DNA of 64,000 bases from Lampropedia puyangensis (GTDB lineage: Bacteria > Pseudomonadota > Gammaproteobacteria > Burkholderiales > Burkholderiaceae_C): contig NZ_STFG01000006.1 of the NCBI RefSeq assembly GCF_004833285.1, positions 62,001 to 126,000 of the forward strand. The letters are read 5' to 3'. The notes under the pieces were generated by a model. The model made no database searches, was not told the DNA's origin, and worked only from the letters and a program-made list of their open reading frames with translations. Each line of letters starts with the position of its first letter. Within the stretch, counting starts at the first letter, position 1. The translations under genes were made by a program, and so were the position numbers. Below, piece after piece: positions 1 through 9,883 of the stretch.

Positions 1-1118
1 TCGGGCGTGATGTCTGCGACTTTATTCACGCTGGTCAATGTCATTGCCACGCGCATTTCCTTCTCAAACAAGTCCAGCACATGCGATACACCATCCTGCC
101 CCGCAGCAGCCAAGGCATAAATGAAGGCGCGACCAATCATGGTGCAATCGGCCCCCAAAGCCAGCATGCGCACCACATCCAACCCATTGCGTACCCCTGA
201 GTCGGCCAGAATTTTGATCTGTCCCTTCACCGCATCGGCAATCGCAGGCAATGCGCGCGCAGAAGACAGCACACCATCTAACTGACGGCCGCCATGGTTG
301 GAAACAATGATGCCATCGGCACCAAAACGTACAGCATCCTTGGCATCTTCAGGATCCAAAATGCCTTTGATCAGCATGGGGCCCTTCCAGAACTCGCGAA
401 TCCACTCCAAATCTTTCCATGAAATGGATGGATCGAAATTGGCACCCAAATACCCCATGTAATCTTCCAGCCCTACCGCCTTACCCATGTACTTGGAAAT
501 GTTGCCCAAATCATGGGGTTTGCCGTGCACCCCAACATTCCATGCCCAATGCGGGTGAGTGACGGCCTGCCAATAGCGACGCATAGCAGCGTTGGGGCCG
601 CTCATGCCAGAGTGGGCGTCGCGATAGCGAGCGCCCGGTACTGGCATGTCTACGGTGAATACCAGCGCAGAGCAGCCCGCAGCTTGCGCGCGCTCAAGCG
701 CATTTTTCATAAAACCGCGGTCTTTGAGCACGTACAACTGAAACCACATGGGCCGCCCCAACTTAGGGGCCACTTCTTCAATTGGACAAACAGATACGGT
801 CGACATACAAAACGGAATACCTTTTTTGTCCGCTGCATGTGCTGCTTGCACCTCTCCGCGCTGGGCATACATCCCTGTCAAACCAACAGGCGACAAGGCC
901 ACTGGAATGGAAAGTTTTTCGCCAAACAGCTCAATACTGGTATCGAGCTGGCTCATATCCTTGAGCACCCGCTGACGCAAGGCTACATCAGCCAAGTCGT
1001 CGACATTGCGACGCAGTGTTTTCTCGGCATAAGCTCCGCCGTCAATATAGTGAAAAAGAAATGGGGGTAGACGCTTTTGCGCCGCTGCGCGGTAATCACT
1101 TGGTGAAGAAATAATCAT
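1..1118 (-). CDS. lldD: L-lactate dehydrogenase (FMN, quinone-linked), partial
   Basis: The frame opens at an ATG at 1118 and runs off the left edge, giving about 372 residues of a family usually near 390-400, so only the C-terminal tip is missing. The N-terminus ([20 protein letters not shown]) and the IDGGAYAE segment are typical of LldD-type FMN alpha-hydroxyacid dehydrogenases. The [10 protein letters not shown] motif with the catalytic His, and the downstream [21 protein letters not shown] phosphate-binding region, are present. LldD oxidises L-lactate to pyruvate at the inner face of the membrane and passes electrons to quinone. It is the last gene of lldP-lldR-lldD, 74 bases after lldR, as in the enterobacterial operon, and should be induced by lactate through LldR. 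Confidence 0.95.
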   Translation of the reverse strand, partial: MIISSPSDYRAAAQKRLPPFLFHYIDGGAYAEKTLRRNVDDLADVALRQRVLKDMSQLDTSIELFGEKLSIPVALSPVGLTGMYAQRGEVQAAHAADKKGIPFCMSTVSVCPIEEVAPKLGRPMWFQLYVLKDRGFMKNALERAQAAGCSALVFTVDMPVPGARYRDAHSGMSGPNAAMRRYWQAVTHPHWAWNVGVHGKPHDLGNISKYMGKAVGLEDYMGYLGANFDPSISWKDLEWIREFWKGPMLIKGILDPEDAKDAVRFGADGIIVSNHGGRQLDGVLSSARALPAIADAVKGQIKILADSGVRNGLDVVRMLALGADCTMIGRAFIYALAAAGQDGVSHVLDLFEKEMRVAMTLTSVNKVADITP

Positions 1119-1192
1119 GTTCGCTCTTTCTACAACTCCATGCATGACATCAAATCAATACCATCAATACATAGGAGCAACCACAGCCCTTG

Positions 1193-1969
1193 TTACTTGA
1201 TCACTAAAGGGCTGCGCATTTCATCCGGTAAATTGCTGTAACGCCTCTGCCGCGCTTCATCATCGTCATACCGTCTCACGGTATCGCGTACAAAGTTCAA
1301 ATGCTCCTCAATCAGCCCTTTAGCCCTGGGGGCATCCCCATCCAAAATGGCATTGAGCAACTGCTCATGCTGCACAGTCAAATCTTCAATGGCTTCAGTC
1401 GTTGCCAGCATGAACATGGTTTTTCTGTTTTGTTCAACAGTAGACAGAACCAGTTCAAACAAACTGTGCATAACACGCAGCAGCACCACATTGTGTGATG
1501 CTTGCGCGATAGCCAAATGGAATTGCGCATCAGCCTTTGCAGACAACTCTTTATTGCCATGCCGCTGATGCATCAACATCACATCAAAACTATGGCGAAT
1601 CCGGTCTTTATCGGCTTGTGTCGCACGCAGAGCCGCATGCCACGCAGTCGCACTCTCGAGTGCAGTGCGCGCTTCCAGCACATCGTACCGATAGACTGGA
1701 TCACGGGCGAGCAACGCGGCCAAAGGCTCGAAGGTATCCGTCAACAAGAAGGCTTGGTTGTGCTCTTGAATATACGTGCCATCGCCCCGTCGACTGACCA
1801 ATACGCCTTGGCTAACCAATTTCTGAATCGCTTCCCGCAAAGATGAGCGAGACACACCAAGTTGCTCAGCCAATTGGCGCTCTGCAGGCATTCGCTTGCC
1901 TGGCTCCCATTGGCCGTTTTTCACTAAATCATGCAGTCGCAAAGCAACTTGGTCTGCCAATCGCATCAT
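1193..1969 (-). CDS. lldR: Lactate-responsive GntR/FadR-family regulator LldR
   Basis: A 258-residue regulator with an N-terminal winged helix-turn-helix (about residues 5-70, with SRSSLREAIQKLVSQG as the recognition helix region) and a C-terminal FCD ligand-binding domain (about 85-235) carrying the spaced His residues that usually bind a metal in this family. It lies between the lactate permease and lactate dehydrogenase genes, the position of LldR in the E. coli lldPRD operon. LldR represses the operon and is released by L-lactate. Two palindromic sites matching the FadR-subfamily pattern TGGTNNNACCA lie upstream of lldP. The start at 1969 gives MMRLADQ; the second Met is an equally good start. 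Confidence 0.92.
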   Translation of the reverse strand: MMRLADQVALRLHDLVKNGQWEPGKRMPAERQLAEQLGVSRSSLREAIQKLVSQGVLVSRRGDGTYIQEHNQAFLLTDTFEPLAALLARDPVYRYDVLEARTALESATAWHAALRATQADKDRIRHSFDVMLMHQRHGNKELSAKADAQFHLAIAQASHNVVLLRVMHSLFELVLSTVEQNRKTMFMLATTEAIEDLTVQHEQLLNAILDGDAPRAKGLIEEHLNFVRDTVRRYDDDEARQRRYSNLPDEMRSPLVIK

Positions 1970-1986
1970 CTTGCGTCAATCACCCA

Positions 1987-3669
1987 TCAATGCCCAGGAA
2001 TCATCCATGGGAAAACATATGCTTGCAGGGTCGTCATGATGCCGATGATGGCAGCGAATGCCAAACTATGTTTGACCGTGAAACGGAACAAATCAGACTC
2101 ACGCCCAGCCAATCCAACAGCAGCACAGGCAATGGCAATCGATTGAGGAGAAATCATCTTGCCAGTCACCCCCCCTGTTGTGTTGGCAGCGACCATCAAC
2201 ACCTCTGGCAGATTCAGCTGCTGGGCAGTCGTAGCCTGCAATGCACCAAATAATGCGTTGGCAGATGTATCTGATCCAGTCAAGAAAACACCAATCCACC
2301 CCAAAAACGGCGAGAAGAATGTAAATGCACTACCCGTATGCGCCAAAGCCAAAGCCAAAGTCGTCGACAAACCAGAATAATTGGCAATGAAAGCAAAGGC
2401 AAGCACCATACCAATGGAGTAAATAGGCAGTGCCAGTTCCTTGAGCGTCTCGCCTGCGGTTTCAATCGCCTTAGCAGGCTTGAGGCCCAAGAAAACGATC
2501 GAGATCAATGCGGCGATCAAAATAGCCGTTCCTGTCGCTGAAAACCAGTTGAAAGAATACACCGCGCCATAGGGTGTTGCCGAAGCCACCACAGGTGGCA
2601 TCTTCTGCACCAGATTATGCAATGCAGGAACCGGAATACTCACGACCCAGCTGGCCAATGCGCCATTGGCAGCAAAAAGCGCTTTGAAAGGCTTCAAACT
2701 CCAAACAGTCACCATGGCGGTCAAGATAATGAACGGTGACCATGCCTTGATAACCTTGGCAAATGTCAGCTCGACCTGTTTTGCATTAGCAACCGCAGAC
2801 GCTGCGGCCACAGAACCTTCTCCAGCCTCCGTTTCAAAACGGAAGATGCGTTTAGGTTGCCAAACTTTCAGGAACAACGTCAACACAATCAATGACGCAA
2901 TGGCTGAAGTGATATCAGGCAATTCAGGGCCAATGTAATTGGCCGTCAGGAACTGCACCACCGCAAAGGTTCCACCACCAACCAATACGGCAGGCCAAGT
3001 CTCTTTCACCCCGCGCCAGCCGTCCATGATGGCCATGAGCCAAAACAGCACGAGAACTGTCATGAATGGCAATTGGCGACCTGCCATCTGGCTGATCTCC
3101 ATTGCGTCCACACCAGACACTTGCCCTGCCACAATAATTGGAATTCCCATAGCGCCAAATGCCACAGGCGCAGTGTTTCCAATCAAACACAAACCTGCTG
3201 CATACAGCGGTTTAAAGCCTAGACCAACGAGAAGGGCTGCAGTAATAGCCACTGGCGCGCCGAATCCAGCGGCGCCTTCCAAAAATGCCCCAAAACAAAA
3301 TCCAACCAAGATTAGCTGCAACCGCTGGTCAGGCGTAATGGACAGAATGGATGAACGAATGACATCAAACTGCCCAGTCTTTACAGAGACCTTATAAAGA
3401 AACACTGCAGCCACAATGATCCAGGCAATCGGCCATAAGCCATAGAAGAAGCCATAAACGGCGGAAGCCAACGCATTGGCCACCGGCATTCCATAAAAAA
3501 GAAGAGCAACGCCTAATGCCAAAACGACGGTAATCGTCCCCGCAACATAACCTTTAAGCCGCAGCTTGGTTAACGCCAAGAAAAAGAAAATGATCGGAAT
3601 CAACGCGATCAAAGCGGAAATCCAGATGTTTCCCGCTGGGTCATAGTTTTGCTGCCAGAGATGTTCCAT
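1987..3669 (-). CDS. lldP: L-lactate permease
   Basis: A 560-residue integral membrane protein, close to the E. coli LldP length of 551, with 12 or more hydrophobic segments spread along the chain. The N-terminus [19 protein letters not shown] and the internal [20 protein letters not shown] region are characteristic of the lactate permease family, which imports L-lactate, and often D-lactate and glycolate, with protons. It is the first gene of the lactate operon and ends 17 bases before lldR. A purine-rich ribosome binding site (TAGGAG in reverse orientation to the printed strand) may lie upstream but was not decisive. A candidate promoter and two operators precede it. Confidence 0.95.
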   Translation of the reverse strand: MEHLWQQNYDPAGNIWISALIALIPIIFFFLALTKLRLKGYVAGTITVVLALGVALLFYGMPVANALASAVYGFFYGLWPIAWIIVAAVFLYKVSVKTGQFDVIRSSILSITPDQRLQLILVGFCFGAFLEGAAGFGAPVAITAALLVGLGFKPLYAAGLCLIGNTAPVAFGAMGIPIIVAGQVSGVDAMEISQMAGRQLPFMTVLVLFWLMAIMDGWRGVKETWPAVLVGGGTFAVVQFLTANYIGPELPDITSAIASLIVLTLFLKVWQPKRIFRFETEAGEGSVAAASAVANAKQVELTFAKVIKAWSPFIILTAMVTVWSLKPFKALFAANGALASWVVSIPVPALHNLVQKMPPVVASATPYGAVYSFNWFSATGTAILIAALISIVFLGLKPAKAIETAGETLKELALPIYSIGMVLAFAFIANYSGLSTTLALALAHTGSAFTFFSPFLGWIGVFLTGSDTSANALFGALQATTAQQLNLPEVLMVAANTTGGVTGKMISPQSIAIACAAVGLAGRESDLFRFTVKHSLAFAAIIGIMTTLQAYVFPWMIPGH

Positions 3670-3880
3670 TGCCTGACTACCTCAGTTTTAGGAGAAAAGA
3701 AGAGCGTCCACCACAAGACGCACAGTGGCGTGCTCCTGCAATAGTTGCAAACCTCTTTTCCTGGGCAAAGATCCAGCTTGGCTAGCCAAATCTCGCATGC
3801 GCTCCAAGCCAAAACCAACCTGATATGGAGTGGCGTTGCAAAACGACTGACCGAGAAAAGAGGCAAAGTACCCATCGCAC

Positions 3881-3895
3881 ATTGGTCTGACCAAT
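3881..3895. promoter_or_regulatory. LldR operator, promoter-proximal
   Basis: A perfect 7-1-7 palindrome, ATTGGTC T GACCAAT, matches the FadR-type GntR operator core TGGTNNNACCA. It lies about 212 bases before the lldP start and just downstream of a candidate promoter. The site is seen directly; assigning it to LldR is inference from its location and the known E. coli lldPRD arrangement. Confidence 0.8.
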
Positions 3896-3920
3896 AAAAT
3901 TAATACGAGGGCGCGCAATT

Positions 3921-3948
3921 TTAATAATCCCTCTATGAGGCCATCCAA
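3921..3948 (-). promoter_or_regulatory. Candidate lldP promoter
   Basis: Read on the minus strand, TTGGAT at 3948-3943 and TATTAA at 3926-3921 are separated by 16 bases. This would place the transcription start near 3914, with one LldR-like palindrome centred near +26 and the other near -87. The match to consensus is moderate; the arrangement rather than the hexamers supports the call. Confidence 0.45.
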
Positions 3949-3993
3949 AAGGGTTAACCCTTAAGAAACAAGCAATAGCACCACTTTATTTAA

Positions 3994-4008
3994 ATTGGTC
4001 TGACCTAT
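3994..4008. promoter_or_regulatory. LldR operator, upstream copy
   Basis: ATTGGTCTGACCTAT repeats the proximal operator with one base changed in the right arm. The two centres are 113 bases apart, on either side of the candidate lldP promoter, as expected for a looping repressor of the LldR type. Confidence 0.7.
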
Positions 4009-4144
4009 AAAGCCATACATTCAAAAATTGAAAAAATATTTACATCAAGACGCACTCATACTATTCATCGAATCTAAGCCCTTCACCCCTTCAGCTTCAC
4101 TCGTCAATACAGCAGCAGCCTCGAAGTCTTATATAAGATACAAT

Positions 4145-4161
4145 AATACCGAACGGTACAG
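4145..4161. promoter_or_regulatory. TetR-type operator upstream of gcd
   Basis: AATACCGAACGGTACAG contains the perfect palindrome TACCG-AA-CGGTA (4147-4158). It follows directly after an AT-rich -10-like element (TACAAT, 4139-4144), so a bound repressor would cover the start of transcription. A near-identical sequence lies upstream of the TonB receptor gene near 9.9 kb. Confidence 0.65.
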
Positions 4162-4331
4162 TACACCTGCGTCGTTATTGGTTTAGCCCAAAGAGACGGC
4201 AAGCATTGACGCTTGTGGTCAATACTTATCTTGAACACTCGAGGGGTGCAGGCACAAGCTGTCGCACTCCCCTTTTGCGATTCAAGCGTAGGTCGAGGCA
4301 TTGGCATGTCCCCTTTCTGAGGATCTATTGA

Positions 4332-6770
4332 ATGACAACTGTGAAGCAAGACGCAGTGACACAGCCCACTAGCCGGGTCTGGTCGTTGCGCATTTTTGGC
4401 GTTCTAGTCGCCTTAATTGGCCTGACATTGGCTGGCGGTGGTATCGAGCTGATTGGTTTGGGTGGTTCGTGGTACTACCTGCTGGCAGGGATAGGGTTGT
4501 TGATTGCTGGAGCGTTATTGGCCCTGCGAAAAACACTTGGAGCATGGATTTTTACCCTCGTGATGGTGGCCACCATCATTTGGGCCTTGGCCGAAGTGGG
4601 TTTGCGTTTTTGGCCGCTGATGCCACGTTTAGCTCCTTTTGCAGTACTGGCATTCGTGTTGGCATTGCTATTGCCATCGCTAGCTGGGCCTGGCATCAAA
4701 CGGACATCCGGGGTATTGGCTGGCATATTGGGCTTGGTCTTGATCGCTGGCGGGGTCTCGGTATTCCAAGAGCACGGTGTGACACAAGCACAGGTGCAGC
4801 CTCAAAACGATCCCATCAAGATCGAGACCGATGGCAATGCCTCAGCTTGGCAATACTATGGCCGCACACCTGCGGGCACACGGTTTGCACCATTTGATCA
4901 AATCGACCAGAACAATGCGAAAGACTTGCAAGTGGCCTGGACCTTCAGGACCGGAGAAGACTCAGTCGGTGCATCGGAGTTCCAAAACACTCCAACCCAA
5001 ATTGGCGACACGGTGTACGTTTGTACGCCATTAAACAAGGTCATTGCACTCGATGCTGAAACCGGGAAAGAGCGTTGGCGGTTCGACCCCAAAGTACAAG
5101 ATCGCAAAACATGGAATCGTTGCCGCGGTGTTGGGTATTACGAGCCTGCAGCGGTGAAACAACCCTACAACTTTGCCGAAGATGCGGCATTCCACGCATC
5201 CCGCGCGACCCAAACCACAAGCGACGGTCAATGCGCAGGCCGCATCGTGCTCACCACCATTGATGCACGCATGATCGAGCTGGATGCTAAAACAGGCCAA
5301 CCTTGCGAAGATTTCGGCCATGGCGGCACAGTAGATTTGAGCACTGGCTTGGGCAAAACGGATTACGACGGCGTGCTCTGGTGGTATCTCACCTCTGCAC
5401 CCACCGTGGCGAACAATATGATTGTGCTCGGTGGCTGGGTGTTCGATGGCCGTGATGTGAATGAGCCATCTGGTGTAGTACGCGGCTTCAGTGCGGATAC
5501 CGGAGAGTTGATCTGGGCTTGGGACATGGGCCAACCAGAAATCACCAAACTCCCTCCTGAAGGAGGTGCCTATTCACGCGGTACACCCAACGTATGGTCT
5601 ACCCCGGCATTCGACGAGAAATTAGGTTTGGTGTATCTGCCAACAGGCAACCAACAACCAGACTTTTGGGGTGGTGACCGCCCAGAAAGCACAGAAAAAC
5701 ACTCCTCAGCCGTAGTGGCACTAGACATTGCCACAGGGCGCGTCAAGTGGGTCTACCAAACCGTGCACCACGACATTTGGGACTATGACATTGCCTCGCA
5801 ACCTGCACTCTATGACATCCCCGATGGCAAGGGCGGCAGCACCCCAGCACTGATCCAGCTGACTAAGCGCGGTCAGATTTTCATGCTAGATCGCCGCACC
5901 GGCCAGCCGATTACAAAGGTAGAAGAGAAACCTGTTCCGCAAACAGTAGCCAAAGGCGACTGGGTCGCCAAGACCCAGCCGTACTCAACAGGCATGCCCG
6001 CTTTAGGGGCCGAGCCGTTGACCGAAGCGGACATGTGGGGCGCAACTTTTTTTGACCAGCTGGCATGCCGCATTGCCTTCCGCAAGCTCAACTATGAAGG
6101 CGAATTTACCGCCCCATCCACCAAGCCAACCCTGCTCTACCCTGGCTACTACGGTGGCTTCAACTGGGGCAGTGCCTCTATTGATGAACGCAATGGCTAC
6201 CTGTTCGTCAACGACATTCGCATGCCACAGGTGGTACAACTGGAGCCACATGAGTCAGTCGATCCATCAAAGTTGGTGGCTGGACATGGCGTGGGTAGCA
6301 CCTACCCGATGAATGGCACCCCCTTTGTCATCGACCATCGCGCATTCAACTCCCCATTGGGCATTCCTTGCCATGCGCCACCATGGGGTGTGTTCGCTGC
6401 AATCGACCTCAAAACCCAGCAATTGGTGTGGGAACGTCCAGCAGGCACCGTGGAAGATGCGGTAGTCAACGGTATCAAAGCCAAGCTGCCCGTACCACTG
6501 GGAATGCCAACGCTCGGTGGTGGCGTCAGCACCGCTTCAGGCTTGGTTTTCTATGCGGGCACGCAAGACTACTACCTGCGTGCACTGGATATTGCGACAG
6601 GCGAAGAAGTCTGGAAAGGACGTTTACCAGTGGGTGGGCAAGCAACGCCCATGAGCTATATCTCACCAGAAAGCGGTCGCCAATTTGTAGTGATAGCCGC
6701 TGGTGGTGCTCGACAATCTCCCGACAGAGGTGATTACGTGATAGCTTACGCGCTTCCCAAGAAGCCTTAA
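4332..6770 (+). CDS. gcd: Membrane-bound PQQ-dependent glucose dehydrogenase
   Basis: At 812 residues this matches the mGDH family (E. coli Gcd 796). Five hydrophobic segments in residues 20-145 form the membrane anchor, followed by the periplasmic eight-bladed propeller with repeated ALDAETGKERWR-type tryptophan docking motifs. The VHHDIWDYDIASQP segment near residue 478 and TKRGQIFMLDRRTG near 511 hold the catalytic Asp and the PQQ-contacting Lys (about D484 and K512 by motif alignment). The enzyme oxidises glucose, and often other aldoses, to the lactone in the periplasm and feeds electrons to ubiquinone. It needs PQQ, and no pqq biosynthesis gene is in this window. A TetR gene follows after 12 bases, so the two are probably cotranscribed. 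Confidence 0.95.
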   Translation: MTTVKQDAVTQPTSRVWSLRIFGVLVALIGLTLAGGGIELIGLGGSWYYLLAGIGLLIAGALLALRKTLGAWIFTLVMVATIIWALAEVGLRFWPLMPRLAPFAVLAFVLALLLPSLAGPGIKRTSGVLAGILGLVLIAGGVSVFQEHGVTQAQVQPQNDPIKIETDGNASAWQYYGRTPAGTRFAPFDQIDQNNAKDLQVAWTFRTGEDSVGASEFQNTPTQIGDTVYVCTPLNKVIALDAETGKERWRFDPKVQDRKTWNRCRGVGYYEPAAVKQPYNFAEDAAFHASRATQTTSDGQCAGRIVLTTIDARMIELDAKTGQPCEDFGHGGTVDLSTGLGKTDYDGVLWWYLTSAPTVANNMIVLGGWVFDGRDVNEPSGVVRGFSADTGELIWAWDMGQPEITKLPPEGGAYSRGTPNVWSTPAFDEKLGLVYLPTGNQQPDFWGGDRPESTEKHSSAVVALDIATGRVKWVYQTVHHDIWDYDIASQPALYDIPDGKGGSTPALIQLTKRGQIFMLDRRTGQPITKVEEKPVPQTVAKGDWVAKTQPYSTGMPALGAEPLTEADMWGATFFDQLACRIAFRKLNYEGEFTAPSTKPTLLYPGYYGGFNWGSASIDERNGYLFVNDIRMPQVVQLEPHESVDPSKLVAGHGVGSTYPMNGTPFVIDHRAFNSPLGIPCHAPPWGVFAAIDLKTQQLVWERPAGTVEDAVVNGIKAKLPVPLGMPTLGGGVSTASGLVFYAGTQDYYLRALDIATGEEVWKGRLPVGGQATPMSYISPESGRQFVVIAAGGARQSPDRGDYVIAYALPKKP

Positions 6771-6782
6771 GCCACCACCTTG

Positions 6783-7472
6783 ATGACCGCAGCCAATCCA
6801 AGAAAAAAAACAACCGTTAAAACAACCGAATCCCCCGTTTTAACCAGGCGCGGTCAACAGCGGCAGGAAGTGCTTCTGGCAGTGGCAGCCGAGCACTTCC
6901 TCAGCCACGGTTATCAAGGCAGCAGCCTCGATGCCATCATTGCCCAGGCAGGAGGCTCCAAAGGAGCCATTTATCGCCACTTCAATGGCAAAGAAGGCTT
7001 ATTTTCTGCAGTCGTAGAGCAGCTTTGCTACGAATTCCTGACTGACCTACGTGCCATTGATGTGCGCGAGTGCGCCCTACCCGATGGACTGCGGATGGTG
7101 CTGCTGGAATTGGTGCATGTGCTGGCCCAGCCACGCCATGCTGCGTTCTATCGGCTCATCGTTGCTGGCTCTGCGCAATTTCCTGACGCGGGAAAAACCT
7201 GGTATGAACACGGCCCTGCCCGCTGGTTCGATGTGTTGATGCAACTGTTCAACCACCAGCGCGAACAAGGTATCGTCACCAGCGATATTCCGATTGAACA
7301 CATTGCCCGCATACTGTTTGACGCCGTGCTCAGCAACCTCACCACACAGTTCGTTATTCTGGGCAAGCCCATTGAGGTAGAAGAAACAACGCCGCTGATT
7401 GAGGAATTAATCAGCATGACACAGGCACGGTTTGCCGTGCGTAGTGCCAATGCGGGCCTTGCCCCCCCTTAG
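6783..7472 (+). CDS. TetR-family transcriptional regulator, linked to gcd
   Basis: About 229 residues. The N-terminal helix-turn-helix (about residues 20-70, with SSLDAIIAQAGGSKGAIYRH) is a standard TetR DNA-binding domain; the C-terminal half is a helical ligand-binding domain of unknown ligand. A TTG three bases upstream is an alternative start, but ATG at 6783 is preferred. It follows gcd by 12 bases and converges with the TonB receptor gene. The palindromes TACCGAACGGTA upstream of gcd and TACCAATCGGTA upstream of the receptor are typical TetR-type operators, so I infer that it controls both transcription units and itself. The effector could be PQQ, a sugar or an acid product; the sequence does not say. 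Confidence 0.88.
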   Translation: MTAANPRKKTTVKTTESPVLTRRGQQRQEVLLAVAAEHFLSHGYQGSSLDAIIAQAGGSKGAIYRHFNGKEGLFSAVVEQLCYEFLTDLRAIDVRECALPDGLRMVLLELVHVLAQPRHAAFYRLIVAGSAQFPDAGKTWYEHGPARWFDVLMQLFNHQREQGIVTSDIPIEHIARILFDAVLSNLTTQFVILGKPIEVEETTPLIEELISMTQARFAVRSANAGLAPP

Positions 7473-7494
7473 CCGACTTAACGGCCAAAAGCAA

Positions 7495-7512
7495 GCCGCT
7501 CAAACGAGCGGC
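7495..7512. terminator. Hairpin between convergent genes (weak terminator)
   Basis: A perfect 7-base stem GCCGCTC/GAGCGGC with loop AAAC lies between the tetR stop and the receptor stop. Flanking tails are only modestly T-rich on either strand (GCAAAAAC to the right), so termination is plausible but weak. Confidence 0.4.
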
Positions 7513-7590
7513 CAGCAAAAACTAAGCGTTGCCCCGCATGCCAGCGACTGCATGCAGGAATCATGTATAGAGATATATCGGGTCAGCTTC

Positions 7591-9771
7591 TTAAAACTGC
7601 CAGGTTGCCGTCAGCCCGGTACTCCACTGGCGCCCCGCGGCAGGCTCATAAAAACGGCTGTTGCCATCGTTCACGATGACCGAACCTACATAGTCTTTAT
7701 CCTGCGCATTATCAACGCGGGCAAACCACTGCCATCGCCATGCGCCCTGCTTCCATGCATACCCCCCGGATAGCCCCAGTGTTGCAAAGCCATTGGCAAA
7801 TTCAGCATTGGCATCATTAACCGCAATGCGGCTCAGGGCCTGCACATCCGCACCAGCCTGCCAGCCGGTATCCGGCGCCCAGCGCACGCTGGCGTAAGCA
7901 CTTTGTTGTGGCACACCCGGGATACGCTTGCCTGACCAAGCCGCACCCGCATCTTGCCCATAACGCGCCCGCGTATAGGTGTAGGCAAAATCCAGTTGCG
8001 CATGTTCCAGCCAACTTTGGCGATACGACAGCTCCACCCCTTTTCGACTGGTTTTGGCCGCATTGCGGAAGCTGCCTTTACCGTTGTTGTTCTCGGCACT
8101 GACTATGTCCTGCTTGGTATCAATTTGAAAGACTGCAGCGGTTACCAAGCCTTGTGGATGAACACGCCATTTGCTACCCAACTCCCACGAAGTACTGCGT
8201 GCAGGCTTCAGGTCGAGATTGAGGCCCAACTGTTGTTGGCCCGCGGCATCCCGTGGGCGGTATGCCAGCTCATTGGCTGTAGGGGTCTCAAATCCGCGCC
8301 CGGCAGAAGCATAGAAACTCCAAGCCTCGGTCGGCTGCCAACGGATCGCCGCCGACGGCAGCCATGCGCTGTACCGGGTCGATCCACTGTCATCACCGTT
8401 GCTCAAATACAGGTCTCGCGAACGGAATCGGACTTGGCTATAGCGCAAAGCACCATCCACACTCCATTGTGGCGACAGCCACACCGTCGCCTGCGCATAG
8501 GGGTCAAGACTATTCACACGGTTGGTCTCGTCGCGGCGCATCGCACCTTTGACACCGTAGCTGGTATTGGCCGGGCGAATGAAGTTCTCATAACCACTGC
8601 GCGCATCTTTGAGTGCGTCGTAACTCAAACCAGTCACCAACAACGCGTCATACCCAGCCACTTGCAATGCGCTGGTCAAGCGTGCCTCTGCCCCGCCATA
8701 GTCTCTATTGAGGTCAATCACCCCACCGGAATGCCCGGCATTGTTGATCTGCGCCGCACTTGGAATGGATTGGTACTGCCGATTGCTGCGCTGGCCGTAA
8801 TAGCCCATGACATGCAGTTGCTGGTCCGCATTGAGCTTCTTGTCCCACACCAAGCCTACTTGCGATTGGCGCACCGTTTTACGCGTATCAAACTGCACTG
8901 CGGTAGGGCTTTGGCGCCGGTCTTGTAGCATTTGCGCTCGGGTTTGACCCAGCGGATCTTGAGCCTGAACATCCACATGGTTGAGCACAATCTTCAAGCG
9001 ACTGCCGTCGTGCAAGCCAATCCCTAACTTGGCATTAGCCAAGCCTTTTTGCGCTTGAGCTTGCTGGCGATAACCATCCGTGTCGAAACGGGTGGTGCTT
9101 AGACTGTAGTTCTGCACACCGACCTGCGCGTCGGTCGCCCCCTGAACGCGCAGCCCCCAGCGGCGCATGCCATCACTCCCGGCTGCTGCACTGGTTGTGA
9201 TCGACGCGGGCCCCTGCCCATCTTGGGTGTACGCCAACAGCACACCGCCGGAAGCGTTGCCGTACATACCTGAAAGCGGGCCATTGAGCACCTCCATCCG
9301 ATCCAACGTGAACAAATCAATATGTGAAGTCTGCGACTGCCCATCAGGCATGGTGGCCGGCACATCATCCACGTAAACACGAATGCCACGCACGCCAAAT
9401 GTTGAGCGCGCACCAAAGCCGCGCATGATCAATTGCACATCTTGTGCGTAATTCTGGCGGTTGCGTACCTGCAAGCCTGGAACGGCCGCCAATCCCTCAG
9501 ACAAATTGACTTGTACGTTCCGCTCAAAAGCAATGCCGTCAACAACTTGAATGGAGGCTGGCGCTTGCCACTGCGTGGTGTTTTGCCGCGTGGCTGTCAC
9601 CGTCACTTCATCGAGCGTCTTGCCATCGCTTTGAACGCGCGTCTGCGTATCTGTGGTGGTTTGTGCCAGCACAACTCCAGCGCCACTGGCCAGCACCATA
9701 CTGACAGCGCATTGGAGTAAAGAGGGGCGTGCAGGAACAAAGAGGCGGGGACGAAGACGCAAAATTTGCAT
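7591..9771 (-). CDS. TonB-dependent outer-membrane receptor, YncD/PqqU-like
   Basis: Starting at ATG 9771, the 725-residue protein has a signal peptide ending near residue 37 (VLASGAGVVLAQ), a TonB box (DEVTVTA, about 54-60), a plug domain (about 60-170) and a 22-strand barrel ending in a terminal Phe (TATWQF). A longer frame begins upstream at 9867, but its extra 32 residues lack features. The plug contains NRQNYAQDVQLIMRGFGARS and VPATMPDGQSQTS, which I associate with the YncD group, whose E. coli member is the PQQ uptake receptor PqqU. Location opposite a PQQ-dependent glucose dehydrogenase and sharing its operator supports PQQ import. A sugar or siderophore ligand cannot be excluded from sequence alone. 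Confidence 0.85.
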   Translation of the reverse strand: MQILRLRPRLFVPARPSLLQCAVSMVLASGAGVVLAQTTTDTQTRVQSDGKTLDEVTVTATRQNTTQWQAPASIQVVDGIAFERNVQVNLSEGLAAVPGLQVRNRQNYAQDVQLIMRGFGARSTFGVRGIRVYVDDVPATMPDGQSQTSHIDLFTLDRMEVLNGPLSGMYGNASGGVLLAYTQDGQGPASITTSAAAGSDGMRRWGLRVQGATDAQVGVQNYSLSTTRFDTDGYRQQAQAQKGLANAKLGIGLHDGSRLKIVLNHVDVQAQDPLGQTRAQMLQDRRQSPTAVQFDTRKTVRQSQVGLVWDKKLNADQQLHVMGYYGQRSNRQYQSIPSAAQINNAGHSGGVIDLNRDYGGAEARLTSALQVAGYDALLVTGLSYDALKDARSGYENFIRPANTSYGVKGAMRRDETNRVNSLDPYAQATVWLSPQWSVDGALRYSQVRFRSRDLYLSNGDDSGSTRYSAWLPSAAIRWQPTEAWSFYASAGRGFETPTANELAYRPRDAAGQQQLGLNLDLKPARSTSWELGSKWRVHPQGLVTAAVFQIDTKQDIVSAENNNGKGSFRNAAKTSRKGVELSYRQSWLEHAQLDFAYTYTRARYGQDAGAAWSGKRIPGVPQQSAYASVRWAPDTGWQAGADVQALSRIAVNDANAEFANGFATLGLSGGYAWKQGAWRWQWFARVDNAQDKDYVGSVIVNDGNSRFYEPAAGRQWSTGLTATWQF

Positions 9772-9883
9772 AAAAAACGATCTATGAATGGCGGGGCAAA
9801 CACCTGCCCGCTGGCTTGTGCATTCTAGGCATTCAGGCATACAAAACCAGAGGCGACTGAGACACATGGCATCACGCCAAAAA

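Larger units (their letters stand above)
3670..4331. other. Divergent regulatory region between lldP and gcd
   Basis: This 662-base stretch separates lldP (minus) from the glucose dehydrogenase gene (plus). I see no gene in it. It holds the two LldR-like operators, a 14-base palindrome AAGGGTTAACCCTT at 3949-3962, and a TetR-type operator at 4147-4158. A short minus-strand open frame across 4104-4349 has no recognisable features and overlaps these sites. Confidence 0.75.

Noticed and set aside
4104-4349. Minus-strand 81-codon frame between lldP and gcd
   Set aside because: It overlaps regulatory sites and the gcd start, and has no ribosome binding site or recognisable sequence.
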